From the NCBI RefSeq assembly GCF_032362555.1, contig NC_083506.1:4511501-4575500 (forward strand): a stretch of DNA of 64,000 nucleotides, in the 5' to 3' direction. Below are positions 1 to 12,253 of this stretch, piece after piece; positions within the stretch are counted from its first letter, which is position 1, and each line of letters opens with the position of its first letter. The notes under the pieces were generated by a model. It had not been told where the DNA came from and did no database searches. It saw only the letters and a list, made by a program, of their open reading frames with translations. The position numbers were made by a program, and so were the translations under genes. Origin of the DNA: Amyelois transitella (lineage: Eukaryota > Arthropoda > Insecta > Lepidoptera > Pyralidae).

Positions 1-63
1 CCTCATCTCAATCGATCATTATTCTATCATGTCCGGTCTGATTTAATATTTCTCACGTTCCAG

Positions 64-1881
64 CTCATCTATCCGTCGATGACGTGAACCTGATAGCTGT
101 CGACTGGAGTGTTGGCGGATCTGCCTATGTCGAGGGCCTCGCTAATGCCCCCCAAGTTGGCGAGAGGATTGCTTCCTTCATCAATCTCCTGCTGACTAAC
201 TTTAATAGCAATGAGGATTCCATGAGGATAGTTGGTGTGGGCTTGGGCGCTCATATTGCTGGTATCGCAGCCAAGAATTCAGTGAGACCCTTGCCTCACA
301 TTGTTGGTTAGTAGAAAACGAGTCGAAATATTTCCAAAAAAAAAAAAAACAAAATAGTACGAGCTTTTTGAAAACGGACTGGGCAGCACAAAGTATATTA
401 ATTAAACAGAAAATTCAGGCTCAGGAAAAGGGCTAAAAGAAGAAGAAGCTTTCTTTCATAAAAAAAACTGTGCCGCTTTTATGCTCGACTTGGTGTGCGC
501 ATTTCCGTGTCCCCAGAAATGCTTTCTATCTTATGTATGTGACTTGTTCCGTATATTTATAATTACCGGCTTTCCACGGCCTGTAGCACAAACAATAAAA
601 ATATCACCATCAGATAATGTACCTCTTTGACGATGAAAGAAACTACATGATTGGTTCAATATTTCCAAAGATTACCCTAAAAACAAACAAACAAATTTAC
701 AAACTTAACCTCTTACTTATTATAAGTAGACTTATCAGATAGATTTATGCGTTACTAATTTCAGCCCTGGACCCTTCTCTGTTCGGCTGGACTCACCACC
801 CCGACCTCCTCAATGCTGACGTCGCGGGCGTGGTAGAAGTACTCCACACCACCAGTGGCATCATGGGCTACGATTATCCCCTGGGTGACGTCGACTTCTA
901 CCCGAACGGAGGCTCCTACCAGAATGGCTGCTTCGTCGACGTCTCCTGCTCTCACATTTACGCCTACGCCTTCTATTCCGAGTCTATAACCAGGGAGGTC
1001 AATGGAGGAAACGAGTTCATTGGAACTGCTTGTGAAGATTACCAGTCTGCTATCACCCTTACCTGCGAAGGTGAACGGGACATATCTTTCGGCGGGAGTG
1101 AACCAAAATCAGAGTACGTATTTTTTATAACCAAACTAGCGCCCGATCACGGTTTGGCTCGTATAAAATCGTAACCTATTTGTTATTCTGATGTAGGTTA
1201 TCCATATACTGTAAAGTTTCATAAAAATCCACAAGTGTGGTTCCCGGCACCAATAGAAAAAAGAATAGAACTACTTATGCCATCTCTTTCCCATGGGTGT
1301 CGTAAAAGGCGACTAAGGGAAATACTCATAAACATGGGATTCTTTATTTAGGCGATGGGCTAGCAACCTGTCACTATTTAAATCTCAAATCTATAATTAC
1401 TAATAAGCTCTTTGGCTTATAAGTCTTTTAAAGACTGTTGGCTTAATCAACCCCGCAAGGGCTACATACATGATTATATGTATGTAGTAACAAACATACA
1501 TACACAATAACATTCATTCATATTTATATTAAGTAAGAGTCAAGTCAAGCTGATACGTACTTCATGAGGTTACCGTGATTTCCTTCCGATAATTACTTAA
1601 TTGCACTATAACCTGTAGTATTATTGGCTTTTCAACTCGGGCTTCTTTTATAAGGCGATGGGCTTTCAACCTATCATTATCTGAATCACAATTTTCATTT
1701 GATGAATGCCAATTAAGGCAACCAGCTCAACGATTTCTAGACAATTGTCTCTGTCTATCTCGTAAGGTATAAACATCTGGTGCATATTTATATGAGTGAT
1801 GTATTTATTTATGATTGTTTCAGCGTATCCGGAATCTACACGTTCCTGACCAACCCGACTGTTCCATTTGCCCTCGGTTAA
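64..1881 (+). CDS. Lipase 1: pancreatic-type lipase homologue lacking the catalytic Ser (5' end outside window)
   Basis: Partial gene; the signal-peptide and N-terminal exons lie before the window. Exons seen: 64-306, 765-1113 and 1824-1881 (stop TAA), with introns in phases 1 and 2 as in the five lipases downstream. The frame starts with AHLSVDDVNLIAVDWS, the conserved beta-strand before the active site. The nucleophile elbow, normally GFSLGAH, reads GVGLGAH, so the catalytic Ser is Gly. The Asp (ALDPS, 24 residues later, the family spacing) and the His (CSHIYAY) are kept. The frame is open and splice sites are good, so it looks like a maintained gene for a non-hydrolytic secreted protein. 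Dipteran yolk proteins are known lipase relatives that lost activity, but equivalence here is only an inference. AATAAA lies at 1939-1944. The last intron (1114-1823) holds RTE-like repeat pieces. Confidence 0.85.
1237..1490 (+). repeat. RTE-like 3'-end repeat, well preserved copy
   Basis: About 255 bp running from GTGGTTCCCGGCACCAAT through CCCATGG(G/A)TGTCGTAAAA and GGCGATGGGCTAGCAACCTG to a TATGTATG tail. The same unit recurs more than twenty times in this window in both orientations. The tetranucleotide tail and variable 5' truncation are typical of RTE-clade LINEs or SINEs that borrow their 3' ends; I cannot assign a named family. It lies in the last intron of lipase 1. Confidence 0.7.
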
Positions 1882-3555
1882 ATTATAACGTTTTATTTGT
1901 ATTAAACAAATGTATTATTGTTAAGTTTATTATTTATAAATAAAAACAATTGGTTAGACTTATATATTGTTTTTAGTCTACGACAGTTTATAGTTACCTA
2001 AGTTTTATATATCTTTAGTCAATCTACTTTTATTTATGTTTACTGGTCTTCTAAGTATGGCTTGTGGTTTTGGAACTTTAGAGTATTACCAGTATATCTC
2101 TTTTCCATGGTGCCGTAAAAGGCTATCAACAGAATATCATCTCCAGAAAAAAACATAGTTTTTCACTCTATGTTTATATCTACCAAACTGCGTCTTTTCC
2201 CGTGCAAATTGTAAAACTTGGGATTCTTTGGAGGCTAGCAACCTCCTGTCACTATCTTAATCTCAATTCCAGCTCTCATTAAGTCATCCAGCTGAACGTT
2301 GCTCTTCAATCTTTTTGTCTACCCCAAAAGGATTAAAGCCGTGATCAATTTACGTATATAACTTAGAATATCTGCATATTTAATGATACTACTCAATACT
2401 CTAAGCTTTGACATGTTATTAATAGAGTGATAAAATCCTTTAAAATCGTATGGAAATATAATTCCAAGGCTTTTCTTTACAGGAAAATATCAGAAGGTGA
2501 AACTGATAAATACTTACATATTTATTTGTTGCAATGCAATGATGTTCACAATTTTGCGATAACGTTACAATAAATACTGTTATCATTCGCGTATACTCAT
2601 CAATCAATATTACTAGTACCAATCACGCATTTATTTTTGAAACTCTGGTGATGTTAAGAATAAAAGAAATCTGAAAACTATGAGACTAGTACATCTATAC
2701 ATATTGATGATTTTAGAGCAAGAAAATAAAAACTGGATGTTATAGATATGAAAATTACTTTATTACAATTAATTTGCGCACAAAAACAGTGTTCACAGAT
2801 ATCGACGTATTTATACCAGAGAGCGAGAGCAAAAAAGGGCGGGAAGCTACCACAGACTATATAATTTGATTGCGTTCACAAATCTCTAACACATATAATC
2901 ACCTCTTCAACCCTTACAAGTTAGGCAGAATCAACAGTCTTTAGAGAAAGCTACGACCACGTGCAGCTTTAAGGCTTAAGATGGAAACGAGATTCAAATA
3001 GTGAAAGGTTGCTAACCCGTCGCCAAAATGAAGAATTCCAAGTTTATTTGCTTTTCCCTTGACTCACTTTTAAAATCTACACGGGAAGAGAAGCAGCTGG
3101 CACACACTGTGTTATTTTTATGAGACTAATAAATTATTACGTTTTTTATGAGATTAACCCATTTGGTGGCGTTGTATTGTGGTAGTATTGTAACTAGGGC
3201 CGTGGGTAGGTATCGTCTATTAATACGGTATATTTTATGATATTGTGTATTTTCCTTGTTACTCTAAAGTTTACATTTCATTTTCAATGAAAGAAAATTT
3301 GAAAAGAATATATTGAACACACTCAGACCAGCACCCAGACCAAAGCTAAAGCCGCCTAAAGCTAATTCTAAATCAAATCAGGCCGCTGAAACCTATTTGC
3401 AGCATTTATTTATAAGGGCAATGTGAAAATATTATTATTTTTAAATTTTAAGCCGTATTATCTTTTGTCATTAATTAATGCCGCATTAGCAGTCCAAGAT
3501 AATACCTCCGATATAAATGACACCTGTTGCCGTGTGATAATAGTTGTTATTCACC
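1882..3555. other. Spacer between lipase 1 and lipase 2
   Basis: AT-rich spacer. It holds the poly(A) signal of lipase 1 (1939-1944), a degraded plus-oriented RTE-like copy at about 2100-2350 and a degraded minus-oriented copy at about 2885-3108. A TATAAG at 3411-3416 is a possible, rather distant, TATA box for lipase 2. I see no further gene. Confidence 0.6.
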
Positions 3556-5413
3556 ATGAAGCTCCTAGCGGTGTTAATTCCTCTCGTTGCATGTTAGTTA
3601 ATCTTCTTTTTATTTACCAAAAGTCACACAAAAACTGAAAGGCCATATTTAATGTGTTAATAACTTTCTTCACAGTCTGCGCTGGCAGTGCAATCCCCAC
3701 GGTTCCCGGGGACAATAGCCACTATGTCGAGGGAGAAAGCCGCTACATTTGGATGCCTGATGGTGATGGCCTCCCACACTTAGTGGACCTCGAGGCGACG
3801 GATCCTGCAGCCGTTGCCGACTCCAGAAATGGCGCTGACAACGCTTACTGGCTGTTCACTAGGTAACTATTTGCCATACAGTTGCCGTTTTTATATTGTT
3901 ACATAATTTAATAAGTGTAAGTTCTTTTGTTTGTGTGTGTGTTCATGTTCAAAACGGCTACCATATAAAAATTTGAGATTTTACGTTTCATGGATGAGTA
4001 TTTAGCCATATTGTTAGCTGGTGGTGGTGGTGACTTAGAGTGTTAACACATGGGTTTTGAAAAGATCAAAAAAGTCGTTAAAGTGATTAAATTCTTTACA
4101 GGAATAACCCCAACAATGCCCAAGTGCTCGTTCACGGAAATGCCAATACCATCTGGAACTCTAACTACGTGGCCAGCAGACCGTTGAAGGTCATCGTGCA
4201 CGGCTGGAACAGCAACGGAAACTCTGAAATCAACCCTATGATCAGGGAAGCCTTCCTTGCCGTCCAAGACGCCAACGTTATTGTCGTGGACTGGTCACGG
4301 CACGCCAATGGTCTTTATAGTACTGGCGTCAATGCAGTTCCCAGCGTTGGCCAGTTCCTTGGCGATTTTATAACTTGGCTGATCAACACTGCTGGTGGCA
4401 ACTGGAATAATGTACACTTCGTTGGGTTCAGTCTGGGTGCCCACATTGTTGGTAACGCCGGCCGAAGGACCGGTGGTAGGCCTGCTCGTGTCACAGGTAA
4501 CCTTAAGCTTAAGTGGGATTGTGTTCTTTAAGTGGTTCATAATGTTCACAACAAAATTTTCTAAGCGCATTTAAAAGTTATTGAATTATATATTACGGGA
4601 ATAATCGTGTATGTTACTGTATTGCATCTTAAATGCATTTTTTATATAGAGCATAGACATTTTTGATGTTAAACAAAAGCTTAACTCACTCACATACATT
4701 GACAATATATTTTAGGTTTGGACCCAGCTGGCCCTCAGTGGAGTGGAAATGCTAACGCTCTGAACAACCAAGCGGGACAGTACGTAGAAGCCATTCACAC
4801 TGACGGCGGTCTGCTCGGCATCTTCAACCGAGTCGCCGACAGTGATTTCTACCCCAATGGTGGGCGAAACCCCCAACCTGGGTGTTGGATCAGCACGTGC
4901 TCCCACAGTCGTGCTTACCAACTCTTTGCTGCCACGATTCGCTTCAACCACCTGGCCGGACGTCTGTGCAGTAATCTACAACAAGCAGAAAATGTGCAGT
5001 GTTCTGGCAGCACTCTCAACATGGGCAACGGAATTGTGACAAAACGAGGGTAAGTTCAAATTGCAAAAATTTTTAAACGCTCATTTACCATCCATTTCAA
5101 ATTTCCATTTTTTATAACTGTTTGCAAGTACTGCATTTCTCGCCTTCGCTTCAACTGACAAGAGAAAAAAAATTAAAAAATACTCGTATTAGCCATTATA
5201 TTTCTATAGGATATATTACTAGACATTTTAAAAGGAATGCTAAGTATATCTTAAAGCCAAAAGGAAAAATTAATTTCTTGATTTACTCTAGACTAGGGTA
5301 TAAAATGACACTCGATTGAAATTATTAATTCATGTTTATGAAATTAAGTATTTTTAATCTTTTACAGAAACGGCATCTTCGGTTTGGCAACTGGAAACAA
5401 CTGGCCTTACTAA
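3556..5413 (+). CDS. Lipase 2: secreted neutral (pancreatic-type) lipase
   Basis: Five exons: 3556-3592, 3676-3862, 4102-4496, 4716-5049, 5368-5413, giving 999 nt and 332 residues. The first exon codes for a hydrophobic signal peptide (MKLLAVLIPLVAF...), so the product is secreted. Pancreatic-lipase family motifs: VHGW (residues 107-110), nucleophile GFSLGAH with Ser185, Asp209 in GLDPAGP, and His270 in CSHSRAY. The Ser-to-Asp spacing of 24 is canonical. The Asp-to-His stretch is about 25 residues shorter than in vertebrate pancreatic lipase, meaning the lid is essentially absent, a feature associated with phospholipase A1-type or broad lipid ester activity. AATAAA lies at 5414-5419 right after the stop. 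Exons 1-5 have the same lengths as in lipases 3 and 5. Substrate and tissue cannot be read from sequence; midgut digestion is likely by family. Confidence 0.93.
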
Positions 5414-5865
5414 AATAAAATAAAAAATAATTTAGGAAATAAATGTTTTATTTGTATAAAAACCTCTTGCTAACTTTTGGTAACCCTAAACCTTGCTGGT
5501 TTTTGGCAAATAAATTTTCAATCAGATAACTCAGCTTAAAGTTTTTTTTTTTTTTGCTGAACGACTACAAGTACCGGAAACATTGCAAGGAACACGTAAC
5601 TGGGCTCTAGACTTTGCACATACATATAATACCTACATATATTTCTATTCGCTATCGATCATAGAACACAATTTTCAAAGGGAAATGAGCAGAAAAAGAA
5701 CCCATGTAACTATGAAATCACGTGAACCTTATAAAAACGAAAACCTATTTAGAAAGGCCAAGGACATATCCATTATTCACCCTGCATCTTATTTTCTTTT
5801 GTTCAGATTTGCCATGCAAATTCGTTACTCTACCGACTGTAGAAGACTAGTCAGTCTTTTGGAGC

Positions 5866-6262
5866 AGAGATCGGATATTCGGATGCATATTTACCTAAAG
5901 TTGGGGTGTTGGGTTAGTATGGAACGTACTTCTGTACCTCAAAAATTCCGGGATTCGGCATTGATACACTTAATGTTTTAATTATGGTCTGAATAACCTC
6001 AGAAAGTTATTGTACTGACTAAAAAATCACGCGGTATAATTCTGGAATCCCGGTAGGTAGGTAATTTTTTTAATAAATATGATCATCCATCGCTTACGTT
6101 TATAAAGGTGTTTATCATACCTATACGATAAATTTCAATTTCTTGTTTTATAAAATTTTCGGGATTCATAATAATTCGAATCCCTTAAGCAAGAAGCCGC
6201 CTCCATACTTTCTTATCAAAAATATTAGTTTAGGTAAATATGCATCCGATTATCCGATCTCT
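5866..6262. repeat. Inverted-repeat (MITE-like) unit with 34-bp ends
   Basis: The left end 5866-5899 and the right end 6229-6262 are reverse complements over 34 bp with one mismatch (AGAGATCGGAT...ACCTAAA). Weaker palindromic similarity continues inward (AGTATGG ... CCATACT). No clear target duplication was found, so this may be a non-autonomous DNA element or its inner part. Confidence 0.55.
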
Positions 6263-6837
6263 AGTTATAAGCTAAAATCATGGCGAAATTCGATTAGCTG
6301 ATTGCGGTGACTTTCAAAAACAATGTTGACTCATTTCACGCCCAAAAATTTGTACTGCAAATGTGTCTGAAAATTACACTTAACTACTATTAAACAATGA
6401 CTATATAACAAACTCAAGCTTAGAGTAAAAATGAGTCAGGTGGATATTTCGCAAATGCCTCTTTCCCAGAAGGTTAGACAGAGAGACTACATCTTCCCAT
6501 TTGCCACGACCCCTGCACGCTGCGATCTGTACTGCACTATAACATAATCATAATCATTTATTCTTCGAATATGGTTACAATGTTGGTCTTAGTATTTAGG
6601 TACAGTTTCTGTGAACACATATTCTACCTCTTAAGGCCTCGGAATTATATTATATAAGAAAAAAACGATACGGTAAATTACCAACAATAAATCACTAAGT
6701 AAAAAAATCTAGGCGAAACACTATTAGGTACTACAGCGCACCAATATGGTATACCGGAGACTTATAATTCCTTTTAATAGACAATGCAGAAATGAAACAA
6801 TTAGCATATAAAGGTACATATATGTATATGTTTGTCA

Positions 6838-7084
6838 TTCATATAATCACGTCTATATCCCTTGCGGGGCAGACAGCCATCAGTATGAAAAGACTGATAG
6901 GCCACGTTCAGCTGGTATAGGTAATGAAAGAATTGAGATTCAAATAGTGGTAGGTTGCTAACCCATCGCCTAAAAGAAGAATCCCAAGTTATTAACCCTA
7001 TGCCTTAGTCACCTTTTATGACATCCATGGGAAAGAGTGAGAGGGAGTTCTTTTTTATATTGGTGCTGGGAATCACACGGCACA
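6838..7084 (-). repeat. RTE-like 3'-end repeat
   Basis: Reverse-oriented copy starting at ATAATCACGTCTATATCCC and ending in the CACGGCACAC side, with the TGCTAACCCATCGCC block in the middle. Nearly full length and moderately diverged. Confidence 0.65.
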
Positions 7085-7904
7085 CATTTCTGATAAAATC
7101 AAATTCCTCTACTGTATAGCTCCAAAAATCCTTATCTGGCCACACCTGCCATCCTTTAATTTGAAAACAATTACCTACCATCTGTGTGACGCGTATGTTA
7201 TTTTATCTTCAATCTGGTTAAACTTGAGTTATTCCCCAAAATATGTTACAATGAAGATAATTTGTATGACGTTTTCATTACCTTGATAAGACGCATAGCC
7301 ACCAGTTGTCCTTACTTGTAAACATGAATGAATAACTGTTGTTTGATCTTCTATAAATTCTGAACTGATTTGATATCTTAATATCTTTTCTCTATTGATT
7401 TTTTTAACAATATAAATTAATTAAGTATGTACTTACCTAATTACTATAAACAACTAAATAATCTATAGAGCGTTTAGACAGCGATTGAGAGACTGAGACT
7501 GATTTAACGGACGGAAATAAAATTAATTCTATGCTTACTACAAGAACTAGTTTGATGATTTAGTTAAAAATGTTATATCAGATATAGGTACATCTTAGTG
7601 ACAATTTTTAAGATCTTTCAACAATATTTTATTGTTTTCGCATAAACACTCACTTAAAAATTCAAATTAATTTACTCTTCGTACGATAAAGAGTGACAAA
7701 CTGAGATTAAGCTAACGAGTTGAAATAATAGTTTGATTTGGGACTTGGATACTCAATGGGTACCATATTAATATGTACGGAACCCTTAGACCGATTACCA
7801 TCAATTATTTGATTATCAATTGTACTTAATCAATCAAAATTCAGATCAATCATTTGAATTAGATATCTGAAACCTCGAACCATTTTTTGAATGAGATAAA
7901 ACAT

Positions 7905-7912
7905 GTATAAAT
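7905..7912 (+). promoter_or_regulatory. Putative TATA box of lipase 3
   Basis: GTATAAAT lies 42 bp upstream of the lipase 3 start codon, which would give a very short 5' leader. Position fits a TATA-driven insect promoter; no experimental support. Confidence 0.45.
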
Positions 7913-7953
7913 ATGATCCTTTTCTGTTGTTTATTAGTAGATATAGGCTCACA

Positions 7954-9966
7954 ATGAAGTTGCTAGTAGTTCTAGTCTCACTCATTACTCGTCAGTATTA
8001 TTATTTTTATATACATTATACATCAAGTTTTGTGTATCTTTTTAAAAATTCTATTAGATATATACTAATTTATTACCTTTTACATCGTGAATAGTTAACT
8101 TCTTAAAATAAACATGAGAATAGTAAACTATCTTTTTTTCAAGAGAAGATACGAGAGAGCTAATTCGCTTTCTGTATTTTAATTCCTAACCATGTGGTTT
8201 TAATTGTGCTTGAGAATAATAATTGTGTCTTCAATTATATGAGAAAGCTTCTCATTGTGATTGATTTGTAATAATTTTTCTCCTAGTTTGCACTGGCAGT
8301 GCAATCCCCACGGTACCAGGGGATAATAGCCACTATGTCGAGGGAGAAAGCCGTTACATTTGGATGCCGGATGGTGAAGGCGTTCCACACCTAGTGGATC
8401 TCGAGGCTCCAGTATCAGACATTGCAGCTGCTGCCAGAAACGGTGCTAATAACCAATATTGGCTGTACACAAGGTATGTTCCTAGTGATAATAGAACAAT
8501 TCTGTTTGTGTTAATGCAGAATTAGCCAAATTAAACAATCTCCAGAACAATGCAGCTGGATGGCTTAATGATCGAATTAAGAACAATGATGACACTCAGT
8601 TGCAATTATGGGCTTAAATGCGACGATAAAATAATGTTGACTTCAATATTACTTCGGTCATTTTTAATTAGATACCTACTTAAAAACTTTGCAACAATTA
8701 ATTTTTATTACAGAAATAATCCCACCAACCCTCAGGTGATTGTACACGGAAATGCAAACACCATTTGGAGTTCAAATTACGTTGCTAACCGACCGTTAAA
8801 AGTAATCGTTCACGGTTGGAACAGCAATGGGAACTCTGCATTGAACCCGCTCATCAGAGACGCTTACCTGGCCGTACAAGATGCCAACGTTATCGTTGTG
8901 GACTGGTCAAACCATGCCAATGGCCTTTACACTGCTGCTTACTTGGCTGTCCCTAGCGTTGGCCAGTTCCTTGGGAATTTTATAACCTGGCTCATTGACA
9001 CTGCTGGTGGTAACTGGAATAACGTGCACTTCATTGGGTTCAGTTTGGGCGCCCATATTGTTGGCAATGCTGGACGACAGGCGGGTGGCAGACCTGCTCG
9101 TGTTACAGGTAAGTCGATTAATGTACATAAAAATTAAGATTTGTCAACCTATTAGTTAACGAAATGCGGCAACACTATTTTTGGAAATCAATGATTTTAA
9201 GGAATAATTTTATTAAAGGTTTGGACCCAGCTGGACCTCTGTGGGGCGGGAACTCTAACGCTCTGAACAGTCAAGCTGGTCAGTATGTGGAAGCCATCCA
9301 CACCGACGGTGGCTTGCTTGGAATTTTCGACCAAATAGCCGACAGTGACTTTTATCCTAACGGTGGGAGAAACCCCCAACCTGGGTGTTGGATCAGCACC
9401 TGCTCCCACAGCCGTGCTTACCAACTGTTCGCCGCCACGGTGCAGTTCAACCACCTAGCGGGCCGTCTGTGCAACAGTATACAGCAAGCCCAGAATGTAC
9501 AGTGCTCCGGAAGTACACTCAATATGGGCAATGGAATAGTGACAAAGCGCGGGTAAGGACATGAAAATATTCTTACTAAAAGTTTTCATTTGGTGTTAAA
9601 GAAGATCATTGCTACCATGGTAGCCACAAAGGTTTCAGTATTGCTGTTTAAGAAATAAAAAATAACATAATTAAAGAAATATTATTTTTTGTATGCTGCA
9701 TACTCGTATAATATAAAATAATATTTCTTTAATTATTTATACTTTATTGTACAAAATACAATCCATTCTGTATTTAATAAAAGGCGGTCTTAATGTAGAA
9801 AACTTTAATCATGTTCTTATATTAAATCGTACAATTCTTTACGGATGTAACTCATTTCATTAGAATAATAATCAAAAGTTCACTCCATGATATTAACTTG
9901 AGCATTTTTGTCTTTTGCAGAATTGGAATCTATGGTTTGGCGACAAGCAATAATTGGCCTTATTGA
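7954..9966 (+). CDS. Lipase 3: secreted neutral (pancreatic-type) lipase
   Basis: Five exons: 7954-7990, 8287-8473, 8714-9108, 9219-9552, 9921-9966 (332 residues), every exon equal in length to lipase 2. The N-terminus MKLLVVLVSLITLCTGSAIP is a signal peptide. Catalytic residues are complete: Ser185 in GFSLGAH, Asp209 in GLDPAGP, His270 in CSHSRAY; the lid is short as in lipase 2. The proteins of genes 2 and 3 are highly similar over their whole length (shared [16 protein letters not shown] and QPGCWISTCSHSRAYQLF), so they are a recent tandem pair. One AATAAA overlaps the stop (9966-9971) and another is at 10050-10055. Intron 4 carries a 22-bp perfect inverted repeat (9668-9689 and 9715-9736). 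Confidence 0.93.
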
Positions 9967-10438
9967 ATAAATTTTGTTTTCTAAGCATTGTTTATATTTT
10001 TCTCTTATTTATCCAAGATAGAATTCATGTTTTGTGAAAAATTTTAACAAATAAACTCGTTTTATTTAAACCTGTGTTCTATAGCAGCTGAAGATACGAG
10101 ATACTCAATGACAACTCTTCTGACAATTTTTCATGATTGATCGTAAAACGCAAGTTTTTCCATGTAAGTAACTTACTTACTTTGAAGAATTGAGGAAATT
10201 TTTAGATGGCTAATAAACGATATTCAGAAAATTGAATTTAATCTATTTTATCAATAAGCCATTTCTTAAATACTTTTCTAAGTTCTGTGTATCTCGTAAA
10301 GGATTAAGACATGATGTGTGTAACATAGTAAACATAGTATAACATAGACTCTTAAAGCGCAGAATTAATAATTGTTTTAGAAAACATTTTATCAATTTAA
10401 ATGCTGTCTGATGCGATACGCCAATGACATGTTTTATA

Positions 10439-10890
10439 CAGGGTGACATTTAAAACAACTGCATCCTTTTAAACATAGACTATACCCATGCTTCTGAGCC
10501 GTTTGAGCCTATTTTTATTTAAATTAAACGTCATCATTTTCACATTTAAAAAACCCTCAAAAACTACGTCACACGCTTTATTAAAGACCAATACTACAAA
10601 AAGTAATTAAAACTAAACATGTAAATAAATGTCTGAAAAATAAATTATTTTTCTAGTATCAAGATCAAGTAAAGAGTTGTCGAGATCGCTCAGCTGAATG
10701 AATTGTGTCGTTGACCTCTGAACCTTACGCGTCGCTTTTCCGCCCGCCGGGGTGATATGACATATTTAGGATCGTGGATTTTGATACTTTTATTTTTTTT
10801 CATACTTTCTGAAATATGAACCGATATTTTTCTTTTAACTTTTTTACACTTAACAGTTAAATTTGTGCAGTTGAATTAAAAGTCACCCTG
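10439..10890. mobile_element. Short non-autonomous DNA transposon (Tc1/mariner-like MITE)
   Basis: The ends are inverted: left CAGGGTGACATTTAAAACAA and right, read in reverse, CAGGGTGACTTTTAATTCAA, with about 23 of 25 bases matching across the full repeat. The element is bracketed by the dinucleotide TA on both sides (10437-10438 and 10891-10892), as expected for Tc1/mariner insertions. Its 452 bp hold no transposase frame. Confidence 0.65.
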
Positions 10891-12194
10891 TATTATTGTA
10901 AATCACATGTTAAGTGTTCTTCCATTCATGGCTTCGTGATCTACATGATTATCGGAATGATGTCGTAAGATAATGTTAATTAAAATTATTATCTAAGATA
11001 AGTAGAAACAGAGGTACTATTTGACTGTTATTATTATTTTACACATGTTAGTCTTATTTAGGGTTTTGGAGTGAAGTACAAAGAACCATTAATAGGCATA
11101 TCCAGAAACGTGTACTGAGGATCTCACCTGAAATATTATTTTTTGGTTATGTTGGCTATCGTAAAAGGTTGGATGTTGTTAAAGGGGACTAAGGGATAGG
11201 CTTATAGATTTGGGATACTTTTTTTAGGCGATGGGCTAGCAACTTGTCACGATTTGAATCTCAATTCTATCATTAAGTCAAACAGCTATGCGTGCGATAT
11301 ATTTCTATAAACCCGAACAACGACAGCAATTCAGGCATATAAGGTTAGACATGTCGATGCAATAACAGGTTTCGTGAAACATGACAACACTATTTCCAGT
11401 CTATTGTTACTGGAGATAAAATTGGACTGTACATATAATATCATAAATCAAAGGAATGTATCAATAGTAGTATCACACCTCTTCACCATCTGCCAAAAAA
11501 GTGGGCTATTTTATTGTGAGAATGTGTGGTACCAAACCCACAATTTCTCACAATATACACATGACATGTGTTTGGGACTGAAAGCTTAGCTTTTAAGGTA
11601 TAATTTTCATTTAATAGGTATATCTCTCAAGAATCCGTAAAAAAATGATACAGGCGATTCAGAATAATAGGACAAACGCTGCCTTTTGTACGATGATGCA
11701 CGACCATGACGCAAGACTATGCGCGGCAAGCGTCACAAGGGAACTTTCAAAATTAAATAATAATTAAAATTATTTATTTTCAGGTAAATATCCATAAAAT
11801 TCTTTTATTAAAACTACTGGTACTCATTTAAGTGGATTATTCTGAATACCTTTTGCACATCACTTTTTGGTGCAATAAAGTTTAAATAAATCAAACCTGA
11901 ACCATTCCTCTTCCCTAGTACCAACAACTTACGTTTAGTCTCCGCCTTACTACCATGGTACTATTTTAAAATAAATATTGCACCGCACTGCTATTAAAAT
12001 TAGGAAACTACGGAAAACCATTATTTCTTCTTGGGTACCAAACCTTGTCTAGATGGAAACGCACCAAAATGGATTTAAAAATATTTTTTCCTGATCGCGT
12101 AGTGATAAATTGCGATTGATTCAATCAAAGTTCAATCTAGCGATTAATCGCCATCTTTCTATTATGATGGAGGATTAGTTTGATAAAATGAAGT

Positions 12195-12203
12195 TATATA
12201 AAT
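12195..12203 (+). promoter_or_regulatory. Putative TATA box of lipase 4
   Basis: TATATAAAT is followed about 8 bp downstream by TCACGTACGCAGACAT. Lipase 5 has the similar pair TATAAG plus TTCACGTACAAGCCAT, suggesting a conserved core promoter in this gene pair. Confidence 0.5.
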
Positions 12204-12253
12204 TATCACGTACGCAGACATTTGAAATGTTTGGTACGTCGCGCTGTGCAAAG

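Larger units (their letters stand above)
5414..7953. other. Spacer between lipase 2 and lipase 3 with inverted-repeat element and RTE-like copy
   Basis: About 2.5 kb without a recognisable gene. It contains an inverted-repeat unit (5866-6262), a fragment of another dispersed repeat at about 6465-6545 (related to sequence near 59230-59330), and a minus-oriented RTE-like copy at 6838-7084. The final 300 bp are unique AT-rich sequence leading to the lipase 3 promoter. Confidence 0.6.
9967..12253. other. Spacer between lipase 3 and lipase 4 with a TA-flanked MITE
   Basis: About 2.3 kb. It includes a terminal-inverted-repeat element (10439-10890), a degraded RTE-like copy at about 11157-11290, and otherwise unique AT-rich sequence. 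No convincing gene. Confidence 0.6.

Noticed and set aside
5583-5981. 132-codon open frame in the lipase 2-3 spacer
   Set aside because: No recognisable domain, biased AT-rich composition, overlaps an inverted repeat, and no splice or promoter context.
12188-12253. Upstream in-frame ATGs of lipase 4 (12188, 12227)
   Set aside because: The first precedes the TATA box; neither adds a sensible signal peptide, and paralogues begin at the position equal to 12254.
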